From Phallusia mammillata (Eukaryota; Chordata; Ascidiacea; Phlebobranchia; Ascidiidae): a DNA stretch of 64,000 bases. The notes beneath the pieces are model-generated. The model saw only the letters and a list, made by a program, of their open reading frames with translations, did not search any database and was not told where the DNA came from. Made by a program: the position numbers and the translations under genes. The stretch is taken from NCBI GenBank assembly GCA_003260075.1, contig QLIY01000353.1, positions 1 through 64,000 of the forward strand, read 5' to 3'. This document shows positions 35,702 to 46,227 of this stretch, in pieces. The stretch's first letter is position 1; each line of letters starts with the position of its first letter.

Positions 35702-38470
35702 ATGGTTAGCGGAACGAAGACAAAGTCTTACTTTCCGGGGGGCGAGTTCCAATACAACTTTACTGCGAACCGAACGTTTAGCAGGCAAGGTGGAAGGCGA
35801 GGATCTACTCCGAAGTCGGTTAAAATACAATCGCGCCCCAGCACAAGAGGTAAATAACAGACAGGATGCGTTTCCTATCACAGTTCAATGCCGAGTAAGG
35901 GATCACGATGGTTTGTAAAAAAAAACTTTACGTAATGTTTAAACGGTCCTAGTTCGCACTAAAAACAAAAACATATCATACTAAAAGTGTGAAAAAGTTT
36001 GACAATTTGAGTTTGGGTATAGGCTCCGTGGTGGGATTCAGCCGGTTCGCACCGGTTCTATAGAACCGCCTCACGAAATTTTATGAGATAGCGAACCGGT
36101 CAGAATTACTAGTTAATGTCAATGGACTTTTTGTAACAGAACCGCCTAAAACGTGACTTTTGTGATAGAACCGCGGGTGACAAAACAGTTGAATCCCACC
36201 ACTGGGTAGGCTACTTACAAAATGGAACGAACACGATAATGAGCTTTTGCTTTTGTGTGTCCAACTTATACACAAACTTTAGTGTATGTAACTTTGGGGT
36301 GCGTGGGATTGCTTTTACGTTGATATTTGCAGGCAGCCAACTTTCGCCGGAAGATTTGATAGCGTTGGCGCAGTCGCAAGAATCCGACCTCATCCGTCAG
36401 TCGTTTGGCAGCTCGCTATTACTCCTGCAGAGCGGAAGAAGAAAGGTGAAACCGGGTCAGTTTGTGGATCTGCGCAGGCTTTCTCAAGAGCCGACATCTC
36501 CGGCCTTGTCACTTCGTGGAGATTTGCCAACACCACGTTTGGCGCAACATCTTGTGAAACACGTATCGGCAAAGGAGATGAGGTAAAAATACGTTCGCTT
36601 TGTTCCTTTGGCGATGAAGTAGGATAAATATGGTTTGTTATGCAGTAAGCAAGCTTCAACACAAACAATGTTCGGGGATGCTACAGCAACGAAATATTCA
36701 AGCAGCAAGATCGAGGTTAGTGTCTACGACTATATCTATTATAGCTGTTATAAAATCATTAACATACATATACTAGTATACCATATTTGCGCTTCTTGTT
36801 CTTAAACAATAAGGATTTTTTAACTGGCGTAGATACCAAGAACTTGGGAGTCCATTAAATCATCCACCAAGTCTCAAGATTCTTACCCGATTCACAACGC
36901 GGATAGATGTGTGCGCTGCTCTGATTTTCCAGATATACAAATAGAAGGAAGGTAACAACCGAAAACCTATTTGCTATTAAATCATGGTTCTAAAAGCACA
37001 TCGACAATTGCAATTGTTTTAAACTTGTTGCAGATCGTTAAGCCGAATTTTGACGAATCCCAACACAGTGATGGCTCGCGAGTACTGTGAAATTCTCGGA
37101 CCCGAATCCTGCCCTGACTGTGCAAGAACAAGGTCACAAAGGTCCCATCAGCGCCGATGCATGTAAGTGTGATTTCAAATGGTTTACCAAAGTTTAAGTC
37201 ATACAGGATTTTGAGGTTAAGTTTGTGATTAGTAACCATTGGTGACTTTCTGCTGCAGAGAAACGAGTCCTTCTGTTGCAACCGACGTGTACAAGTTGGC
37301 ATTGGTACATGAGCGCGCCCCTTATCTTAGCATGCGTGAAGTTCAGAGAAAGGTTTACGATGGAGATATTAGCGACAATGTTGGTGCACGGTTACGAAGC
37401 ACAACAGCGCCCACTGCATTGGAATCAAAAACCGACATAGAACAACCGGACGTAAGCAATGTTGACTTGCTTGTAAATTTCATTTTACCCAACGTATAAC
37501 TATTTATCTTTTTATCTTTTATAATAACTTATACGACAACACATTGTATGTGACAACATTCCGTTACACAACACCCTAAGAATCGCTCTACAGAAATCGT
37601 ACAGAAGCATCATTTAGCAAAATATACACATTTTCTATTGAAACTTATTTGTATGTTGATCTCAAGAATTTGTTCATGCAGAAAGACCCAGAAATTTCCG
37701 TGACAATAAATAAACGTAGATCTCGGGAGCTCAAGTCATCTAAGTCGTTTGCCAAACCTGGCACCGCGTCAACATTTGAAACGATTCCAGAAGCTACCGA
37801 GACGTCCAGTGAATCGGATTTGGACGACGAAATTAGAGCGATTCCATTTTCCCCAGACACTTCCACTGATGAAGATCTACCGCGGGTCGAGTACAGAAAA
37901 CTCGATTTAGAAAAGCCGCATAAAGTTAGATTATTTCCAGCAAATGAAAAAAATAAAAGCAATGACGAGGTTAAAAAGATTGAAAAAAATTTCAGCACAA
38001 CTCAAATGACTCCGGTTAAAATCCAAACTAAACCGCGGTACGATAAACGTGTGGCTGATCTTCACGTCGGTGTTGTGAATCTACCTGTTCTTCAAACAAA
38101 CAGTCAAAATAAGGGAACACTCACATCACTCCATACATTTACAAAAGACACCGTGCCTTCGCGTGACTTCTTTTTTGACATCGCTGATTTAGCAGACCGA
38201 CTGCGCCGAACTGAAATCACAGAAAGATCTATTCGACGAAGGCAGAGGGAAACCGAAGAGCAATTTCTCAAAGCATTGGCAGAAGAGGCTGCGCCACAGC
38301 CAAATACTCCACAGAGTGATCTTGCGACAGACTCAGCTTCAGTGGACTCCATTGATCATGTTAAGACTTTTAATATGTCGTACGAGCCTCCAGTGTTGTA
38401 TGAGAACAAAGGGCGGTACTTGGGCGTAAAGGCGCCACCAGCTGGCCATCGTGCAAGTGCCAGTCGATAA
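35702..38470 (+). CDS. Unrecognised 565-aa protein with Cys pairs and a charged C-terminal region (7 exons)
   Basis: Exons: 35702-35849, 36333-36582, 36646-36715, 36833-36951, 37034-37162, 37259-37451, 37682-38470; all junctions are GT-AG and phases close exactly. I do not recognise the family. The N-terminal third is basic and Ser-rich, with SQLSPEDLIALAQSQES. The middle has a Cys cluster (CVRC, then CPDC about 35 residues later) that could bind a metal. The last exon is acidic and Ser-rich, then has a charged, probably helical stretch (RRTEITERSIRRRQRETEEQ). No signal peptide or membrane segment is seen, so it is probably intracellular. Sustained open phase across seven exons argues that it is real. 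Confidence 0.75.
36026..36204. mobile_element. hAT-type MITE, same family as 48143-48323
   Basis: Termini CCGTGGTGGGATTCA and TTGAATCCCACCACTG are inverted repeats; the first bases are mutated from CAG. The flanks share only taggct, a decayed duplication. The interior, including gttctatagaacc and cacgaaattttatgagat, matches the element at 48143. It lies in intron 1 of the 565-aa gene. Confidence 0.85.
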
Positions 38471-40063
38471 ATGTAAATAACAACCGACTAAATTGCTGCT
38501 GGTTTTGCTTTGGTGATGTTGTTGCTAACAAGGATACAATCAATTCTGGCTGTCTTTTGTCATTACAATAAGCGCGTAAGCCTCATTTCATGGTGTCAAT
38601 TTATTTTAAGTATAGGCTAGCTAAACGGTAAAGCTTCAGGCACCGAAGTGTTGTTATGTTGAATAGAAATCCACTAAATTTTAGAAATAGGCCTACTGAC
38701 TAAACACTTTTATCCAACTTTTCCTGGCATGGAAACTGTTGAGCGAAAACTATAGGTATGTTTAATAACTACAAGAAAGTGACGTATTAAGAGTATGCAT
38801 TTTAACATTTTTGAGGAATGGAGAGGCAAAACTGTGGCTTCAAGCCAGGCCTAGCCCACCATATATCTATTGGAAATTGCAAGTTAGGTATTTTACTCGG
38901 GGCCGAATGACCTGTCGATCAGTGGCTTAACCTGTTACATTGATTTCATTTTATAGTAGTGATGGCAGAAAAAAAAGAAGCATTGGGGAGACGTTTGAAA
39001 TGGCGTACGGTATAAAAAAAATCAGGAATTGTAAATGTGACGTCATGTTGTTCAACTGAAGGTTCTTTCACTTTGCAATACCGTTATAGCCTATAACTGT
39101 GTTTTTTTTGCATTTTATAACGACAAGACAAGCTAGTGTACATTCATAATATGCAATATTTTTGTTGTGCTATCATAGAGCACTTGCACTGCAACAAAAG
39201 CATGTCCCCCCCCCCGGTTCTTTCACTTTGCAATACCGTTATAGCCTATAACTGTGTTTTTTTATCGCATTTTATAACGACAAGACAAGCTAATGTACAT
39301 TCATAATATGCAATATTTTTGTTGTTGTGCTATCATAGAGCACTTGCACTGCAACAAAAGCATGCCGAGAGTTACAACGAAGTTTTCTTCTTGGGTCTTA
39401 AAAAGTGTTTTATACCGCATGTTTGGCGTGAGCTGTGATAGTAGCCTACATAGCAATTCGTTGAGATTAAAAGTAAACTAATGGAGATGTAAGTGAAAAT
39501 AGTTGCAGCAATAATCATTGACAACAAAAATGCAGTGCACATCCTTTTTAACACAACGCAGTTTCACCAAAGGCCGTCAAAAGTGTTTGCTCGTTTTTAT
39601 TTTAATATCACTGAAAGAAATAGGGAAGTCTGAGGCATGTGGCTATTAAGCTGGGTATTACAAAACTTATTCCAACTACACAAAATCGTTTTGGGCTGCT
39701 TTAAAATAGAACTATTCGGCAAAAGAGTTTTATTTACGTCACTGCTGCCAGTACATATATTTTAATATACATGGTCACGGCCGCATTAACTCATTTCTGC
39801 GAGCAAGTTGGCGTGAAACACGCCCCTCATCAACCTAACCTATGTGCGCAGTGCGCCACTAACAAAATACTCTGTTGTTGTTTTAGAGTGGACACAAGTG
39901 GCGCCGTTGCGCCTAGAAGTTCTATTGCGTAAGTTCTACTTGGTATTTTGTAAGTTGTTATGTTGACTGTTGAGGTTATATAAGTCAATTGGTACATTGC
40001 AGTTACAGGGCAAATATCAAGTGTGTTTTTATTGATTGTGTTTATACAGAATATAAATTAAAC
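38471..40063. other. Intergenic region before GCDH
   Basis: No gene recognised. It contains a TAGGCCTA octamer (38698-38705) and the haplotype duplication at 39061-39363. The pyrimidine-poor tttatacag ending at 40049 is 14 nt before the GCDH ATG and may be a 5' splice or trans-splice acceptor. Confidence 0.4.
39061..39363. repeat. About 146-bp direct duplication separated by C10
   Basis: Copies at 39061-39205 and 39216-39363 flank ten C (39206-39215). They differ by a 3-base insertion (gtt), a small indel near ttttttt and substitutions, typical of two divergent alleles. Confidence 0.72.
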
Positions 40064-42051
40064 ATGTTCTGTTTAAGGACAGGTGTTGTTGTACGAAATT
40101 CTTTGCAGAGTGCAAATGTCTGCTGGACTGCATTATGCTGTGGTAAGTAGGTGAGACGTTGCATTGACAACCTATCTTTTTTTTTATCTATTTGTGACAC
40201 TTTAAACTGCCCACAATGCAAAATTTGTAGCAAGTATTTTTCTAGCAGGAAAATTTCCAAACCATCAACAAAAATTCAGTTCATCCACAAAGCAAAAATT
40301 TAATTGGGAGGATGCATTTACCTTGGAAGGTCAGTTAACATCTGATGAAATTTTGATTCGAGATCAATTCCATTCATACTGCCAAGAAAAACTTATGCCT
40401 AGGATTACCAAAGCCAACAGAAATGAGAGTAAGAGTTCTTTGTGATATTAATCTGTGCACAATATACTTACATATGGTTCTTATATGTAGCACTATTATT
40501 TGATTGAGTGTATGAACTGTTTTAATACAAACCAATATGAACTGTTTTCCAAGCCACAATTGCCTTTGATAACATAACAATTTGTTTTCAGCATTTGACA
40601 GAAACATAATGAGTGAAATGGGTGAGCTAGGGGTCTTGGGTGCAACAATTCAAGGATATGGTTGTGCTGGTGCTTCTCCTGTAGCATATGGATTGCTTGC
40701 GAGGTATTTTATAAAACTACACATGTGAGCTTTAGTACATCTAACACATTTTTGTGCAGGGAATGTGAACGAGTGGATAGTGCTTACAGATCAGCTATGA
40801 GTGTTCAGTCGTCACTTGTCATGCATCCAATTAATGCTTATGGAACTGACCAACAAAAGGATAAATTTTTGCCAAAGTTAGGTAAGACTGTAAACATATG
40901 AAAGATTTGGTACCAACGGCAAACAATTGCATTTAAAGCCAGAGGTGATCTGATTGGTGCATTTGGTCTCACGGAGCCAAATCATGGCAGTGACCCTGGA
41001 AGCATGGAAACAAGAGCTACATACGACAAAGCTACTGATACCTACACATTGAATGGAGCCAAGTCCTGGTAAAATAGTTTAGTATACTGTACTTCTATGT
41101 TACCATTTCATAGCTTTGAAAAGCATTACAAATGTGTTTTATTATTAACAGGATAACCAACTCTCCTATTGCTGATGTATTTGTTGTTTGGGCCCAAAGT
41201 CCAAAAGAAGGGCGTGAAAATAATGTGATCCGGGGATTTATTTTGGAAAAGGGTATGCAAGGTTTATCAGCACCAAAAATAGAAGGGAAGTTTTCACTGA
41301 GGGCATCAACAACTGGACAAATTGTAATGGAGGATGTTAAGGTTCCTGGTGAAAATGTTTTTCCAGATATTGAGGGACTAAAGGTACTGCAAAAAGCTAA
41401 CAAGTGCCTGTCATGAAATGCTTATGTTTTAAAAACTTATCATTTTTCAGGGTCCTTTTGGCTGCCTTAACAGTGCCAGATATGGTATTTCTTGGGGCTC
41501 TTTGGGTGCTGCAGAATTTTGCCTTGCAACTGCACGCCAGTATGCATTGGACAGAATACAGTTCAACAGACCGTTAGCTCATAACCAACTGATACAAAAG
41601 AAATTTGCTGATGCCTTAACAGAAATATCCATCGGTTTACAAGCTTGTTTAAGAGTTGGAAGATTGATGGAAGAAGGCAGGCAAGTGTTCAGCTAAATGT
41701 TTGATGGAATTAAACTACTGGCTTAATAAGATGTGTTACAAATGAAAACTAACATGTTGTGATACAGATCAGTTCCTGAAATGGTATCCTTGGTTAAAAG
41801 AAACTCTTGTGGTAAATCGTTGGACATTGCCAGACAAATGCGTGATGTTTTGGGCGGCAACGGCATTAGCGATGAATACCACATAATTCGCCATGTTATG
41901 AATCTGGAATCAGTAAACACTTACGAAGGTATGACTTAGCTTTACATGTTATTGGCATCAAACAAGTAAAAATCTATTTTCAGGCACACATGACATTCAT
42001 GCCCTGATTCTTGGTCGAGCAATAACCGGACTTCAAGCATTCACTGGTTGA
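40064..42051 (+). CDS. GCDH: Glutaryl-CoA dehydrogenase, mitochondrial (9 exons, 437 aa)
   Basis: FAD-dependent matrix enzyme that oxidises and decarboxylates glutaryl-CoA to crotonyl-CoA in lysine, hydroxylysine and tryptophan breakdown. Exons: 40064-40142, 40249-40428, 40592-40703, 40760-40881, 40939-41068, 41152-41383, 41451-41680, 41768-41928, 41984-42051. The N terminus ([16 protein letters not shown]) is an Arg/Ser-type mitochondrial targeting peptide. Diagnostic segments include [34 protein letters not shown] and [17 protein letters not shown]. The catalytic Glu lies in [12 protein letters not shown] near the C terminus. Length matches the human enzyme (438 aa). Intron 7 (41681-41767) requires a GC donor (AG|GCAAGT). 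An AATAAA follows at 42315. Confidence 0.96.
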
Positions 42052-42685
42052 TCGTCACTCGGTGTTTTGTGCACTTATTTTAGCAATCAACAATCGACTC
42101 GCATCGCACTGTTGGTGATTGTTAGCAATTTTGTTGTGTGGTTTGGTGATTCGTGCCTACAAACGAATTGTTCCTTTGCAAAATATGCGCACACTCGTTA
42201 AATATTGACTTTGTTTTGACTTTTAAATTGTATCGTGTTTTTTAAATCTGTTCGATTTATTAAGGGAAAAGAGGACAGTTGACAATGTGTATGCCTTTTA
42301 CTTGAGTGTTTACGAATAAATTGTTATGTTACCTGCATCGAACATATAACTCCTGTGCGGCTGCAAACGTTTTGCTGTTAACAGTCGGTTTTGCTTAACT
42401 CATTTTTTTGTGGACTGTACCGTATTTATTCCATTGTAAGTCGCGGCTTATAAAGTTATTTACCCACCGTTTGTGCGACTTTCAATCTAGTAAATACGGT
42501 ATTTATCTATAGCTAAGATTACTTTGATGATTCACTTAAAATAATGTTAAACCTACAGTAAAGGTGTAGGGTTTTATTCACGGTGAAGTCGTACTTAATT
42601 AAAGAAGTATCTTTTGCTAAGGATATTTTACACTTTATCTTGGCTGTCTGAGCTTAGTCCGATTAAAGGGTCTGTATCATTACTA

Positions 42686-42770
42686 ATGATGCACAAAAGT
42701 TTCGGTTGGCCGGAACATTGAATATTCGGTTTCGGCCGAACGTTTTGAGCCGGGTTCGGTGCATCACTAG
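42686..42770. mobile_element. Short relative of the TGATGCACCGAA foldback MITE
   Basis: Begins aatgatgcac and ends ttcggtgcatcacta, with internal ttcggttt/cggccgaac inverted blocks. It shares ends and interior words with the 9027-9430 element but is only about 85 bp, a deletion derivative. Confidence 0.65.
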
Positions 42771-43335
42771 TAATGACCCTAAGGTAAGAGATGTGAGTCA
42801 ATAAAGGTTGCTATCGTAACATCGCATGTGAATGTATAGTGAACAAAACTGATTATACCTTTACAATTGTGCATAAGGTCTTAGATGACGAAAAGTGACA
42901 ACGGAAGAGTACTGATAATGGTACGATGACAAAATAAAACGTTCGTGGAATCATATTCTTGAATGATCTTAGCGCTTATTTACTATAACTTCGATACTCG
43001 ATAGTCTAGGACGGCAATCTCTAAAAGTGAAAGTTTAAGTTAATAACTTTACATAGATAAAACACACGTCATTATCGACGATACTTCTTTTTGTAATGAG
43101 TGATAAATTGTAAATGAGTGATATCGACTGCATAAACTTGTGACGTTGGTTGTGAGGCTACCGTAAAATAAATGTTGATAGGCAGACGTTATTACAGAAT
43201 TTGTTCTCAAATATAACTATGAATATTTAAGTGCTAAACATATTTGTTTCTTTTTAACTTACATCCCCCCGGTAACTACCGCTTTCCATTTGATCAAAAA
43301 TGCTTTTAAAATGTGTGTACTAAAAGGTGTACGTT

Positions 43336-43539
43336 AAAGTAAAGAAAAGGGTGTCGAAAGTTTTGACATTGTCGACTTTATCAGTACTTGTGTACCGTTG
43401 TAATATCGTTGGGTTGTTTTTAGAACATGTTTTCCCCCCCCCCAAGTAAAGAAAAGGGTGTCGAAAGTTTTGACATTGTCGACTTTATCAGGACTTGTGA
43501 ACCGTTGTAATGTCGTTGGGTTATTTTTAGAACATGTTT
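43336..43539. repeat. About 97-bp direct duplication separated by C10
   Basis: Copies at about 43336-43433 and 43444-43539, with ten C at 43434-43443. A handful of substitutions distinguish the copies. Confidence 0.7.
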
Positions 43540-44436
43540 AGTAACCGTGCGTAACGAGCGTTTGTTAGTTTTGAGAATTTGAAACCATTATATGGTAATA
43601 TATTCATATGTGTTATATATTTTATAGGACTGATTTGTGAGACATTTCTGTGCTGCATGATTTGAAAAAGCGTTTTTGTGCTGCTAAAATTATTTTAATT
43701 TGTGTGAAGTTTTAAGATTTGTTAAACAACTTACGTTTTACAAGTACCTGTACCTTTTTTGTGATGTTAAATAACTGTTTTTGCAAAAAAACCTTTGTGC
43801 ATTATAAATTAAACACATGATAAATGGTTACAAATTAACAGGACGTTTTTTCGGGGTTGTAACAAACCTTTGAATGCAATTAACATGAGGCTATGAAACA
43901 ATATAAGGTTGTTGAATAGCTTTTCGTTATTAGAAAGTTATGTTAACGATTACAAATGTCCAGTCCTGCATCTAATCTAACTACTGACAAAATGATGCCA
44001 ATCTGGTTAATAGGCACATTTTTGCACAACCCAAACCATTACCCATCACTTATTAAGAAAATAGTTTGGTTAAATACTATCAGGAATCTGGTTAACTGGA
44101 TCTGTTCCTATACCTTGACTATCAGTTGTTGAGAAAATAATTCTGAAGAAATGGGATGAAATGGAAATTATTGTTTATTTTTTAAAGTGTATGTCTTTCC
44201 TGTCAACATACTTCTTACTGTTTTTGCTTTTAACCTACTGGTACAAAAATGCACCATGAATAATGAAACACATGCGACCACATATGAGAAAGGTTACATT
44301 AAGTGAGAAGAGAGTTAATGATATTACTTCAGAGACATGTTATAAAATAATGTGTGACATGTGTGCAAACCAACTGTTTGTCTTAATGTTCCTTTTTTGT
44401 TAAAAAAATGTTTTTTTAGGTTGTTTCATTGGTAAA

Positions 44437-44976
44437 ATGTCTGCAACAAAGCATGGATTGCAGGTGCTACAAAAAGTTCGCCCTGCATTTGCTGTTAACT
44501 TGGATTGGCAGGTAGGAAAGTATGCCAACCAGTTGGATTGCATACATGCTGATTCTGCTCAACTTGAGAAGAAACTCCATAAGTTCAACTACATCACCAC
44601 AGGATACTGTAAACTGGGGCTCTTGCGACATGATATGTTAAATGAAAAGGATCCTATAATTCAACTTGCCAGAGGGCGCATGACAGAAGAGCAACATCAA
44701 GCAAGATATTTCCGAATCAACCGTGCCTTGTTGCTTTCTGCAAATCACCAGATTTTGCCTACTGACCAGTGGACCCCCATGGATGCTGACCACCAGTACT
44801 TGGACCCGCTTATACACAATGCAAAACAAGAAATAAATGAGCGACAGATGATGAAGTGTGCCCTCTTGGATTTTGAAGACTACACTGAACGACTGACGAT
44901 GATTCCTTTCCGCATGACAAATGCTCTGAAAATTTGGAAACTTCGTGGGAATTTGAAGAATCAACTGGTTGCATAA
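44437..44976 (+). CDS. UQCRB-like subunit of the cytochrome bc1 complex with C-terminal extension (179 aa)
   Basis: Complex III subunit 7 (14-kDa, UQCRB/QCR7) family of the inner mitochondrial membrane. The recognisable core is residues about 52-135: GYCKLGLLRHDML, a spacer, YFRINRALLLSANHQILPTDQW, then QYLDPLIHNAKQEINER. The family is usually about 110 aa. Here a N-terminal segment of about 50 residues precedes the core and about 45 residues follow it (ending KIWKLRGNLKNQLVA). The CDS is uninterrupted. An acceptor-like tttttttag ends 17 nt before the ATG, implying a 5'-UTR intron or trans-splicing. AATAAA follows at 45014. Family assignment is firm; whether this is the only complex III copy or a diverged paralogue is unknown. 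Confidence 0.85.
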   Translation: MSATKHGLQVLQKVRPAFAVNLDWQVGKYANQLDCIHADSAQLEKKLHKFNYITTGYCKLGLLRHDMLNEKDPIIQLARGRMTEEQHQARYFRINRALLLSANHQILPTDQWTPMDADHQYLDPLIHNAKQEINERQMMKCALLDFEDYTERLTMIPFRMTNALKIWKLRGNLKNQLVA

Positions 44977-45196
44977 AATATGTTGTACTGCATGCCAATG
45001 TTTGCTTCATTTAAATAAAACAAAAATTGGATGTATTTATGTTTATAAATTTTTCGGAAATTTTGAGTTCAACCGTAATAAATGATTTATGCTTAAAAAT
45101 CTGATTGGTTTTCTTATAACTTGTTATATTTTATAGCCTACAAGCTAAAGATCTAAAGGGGGTGGTACTAAATACAGCAGGGTATATCGTTTAGAA

Positions 45197-45531
45197 CAGT
45201 GTTTCTTAACCTTTTTAGTGCTTGTACCCCTTGAGCTTTCATGATATTTTCTTGTACCCCCTCTCTACAATGGCCGACAGAAGCAAACAATAATGGGAAT
45301 TAATCTCAGTGTATTTATAACTTACATGTTGAATGCATGCATTAAAACAGTCTTGTAAGTTCAACAAAATTTACAGAACACCAACAATCAGGCAATTAAA
45401 ATCAACTACACATAACAAAGTAACTTGTTACGCATTCTTCACAAATATGCCTAAATAATGTATAATTTCACATTGACTGTCGTACCCCCTACTTTGGTGC
45501 TTCGTACCCCCAAGGGGTACATGTACCCCTG
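45197..45531. mobile_element. hAT-type MITE, 8-bp TSD gtttagaa
   Basis: Left end CAGTGTTTCTTAACC, right end GGGGTACATGTACCCCTG. The TIR is weak beyond the outer bases, but the perfect 8-bp duplication gtttagaa (45189-45196 and 45532-45539) and repeated tacccc words define it. Non-coding. Confidence 0.75.
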
Positions 45532-45539
45532 GTTTAGAA

Positions 45540-46227
45540 TATCACATTGTGAAATCAGCGAATTCAAAAGTCCGCAAAATCATAATTTTCATTAAAGCAT
45601 ATTCATGTCCTGTAAAACTGCCTGCCTTGTCATTGCATGCAACAAATCATGTTATATTTAGTTCTACCGTTTTAAGGGTATTTGTTTTGCAGCCCAACAG
45701 CAAAATAATTTGGTTAGCTACCCTAAACAAGACCTATGCATTTGTTGTGGAGTCATGGATTAGAAAATTGGTTCCAGTCCATTGTTCTAACATTAAACTA
45801 CAAATATTTTATCATTTGTCATCGTTTTTAACTTCACTTAAAGAGGTAGGTATTCGGTTCTGTTCACACATTTTTCAATCCACATTACAAATTCTGCCTT
45901 ATGAACACAATTCGCTGTAAATCAATAGTTTTCCATATGACTCCAAATTGCAAGGAAACAAAATAAAATGTTTATTTTCTAAACAAGAACATCAAAACAA
46001 CACTTATTTAACAATAGAACAGAAAGCAAAGATGTTTTAAAAAAATGGCAGACTCTAACACACTTGATATGACAAGGTAGATAAAATGAATGATTCAGTT
46101 GAATTAAGCATTTTAAATTAATGCTACATTGCACACAAGTAAAAAAGGTATATATTTAGGTAAATAATAACCAAACGCTGCAAATAATATGGGCTATAAT
46201 GTTTTGTTACAAATATTGTCTATAAGT
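45540..46227. other. Convergent 3' region between the UQCRB-like gene and KLHL18
   Basis: A 123-codon open frame at 45549-45920 (+) has no recognisable domain and no clear splice partners, so I do not call it a gene. The remainder is the probable 3' UTR of KLHL18. Confidence 0.4.

Larger units (their letters stand above)
42052..44419. other. Intergenic region between GCDH and the UQCRB-like gene
   Basis: No further gene recognised. It holds a small MITE (42686-42770) and a haplotype duplication (43336-43539). The rest is AT-rich with no recognisable structure. Confidence 0.4.

Noticed and set aside
45549..45920. 123-codon open frame on the + strand between the UQCRB-like gene and KLHL18
   Set aside because: No recognisable domain, no flanking splice partners, AT-rich composition, and it overlaps the probable KLHL18 3' UTR region. 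It looks like a chance open frame.
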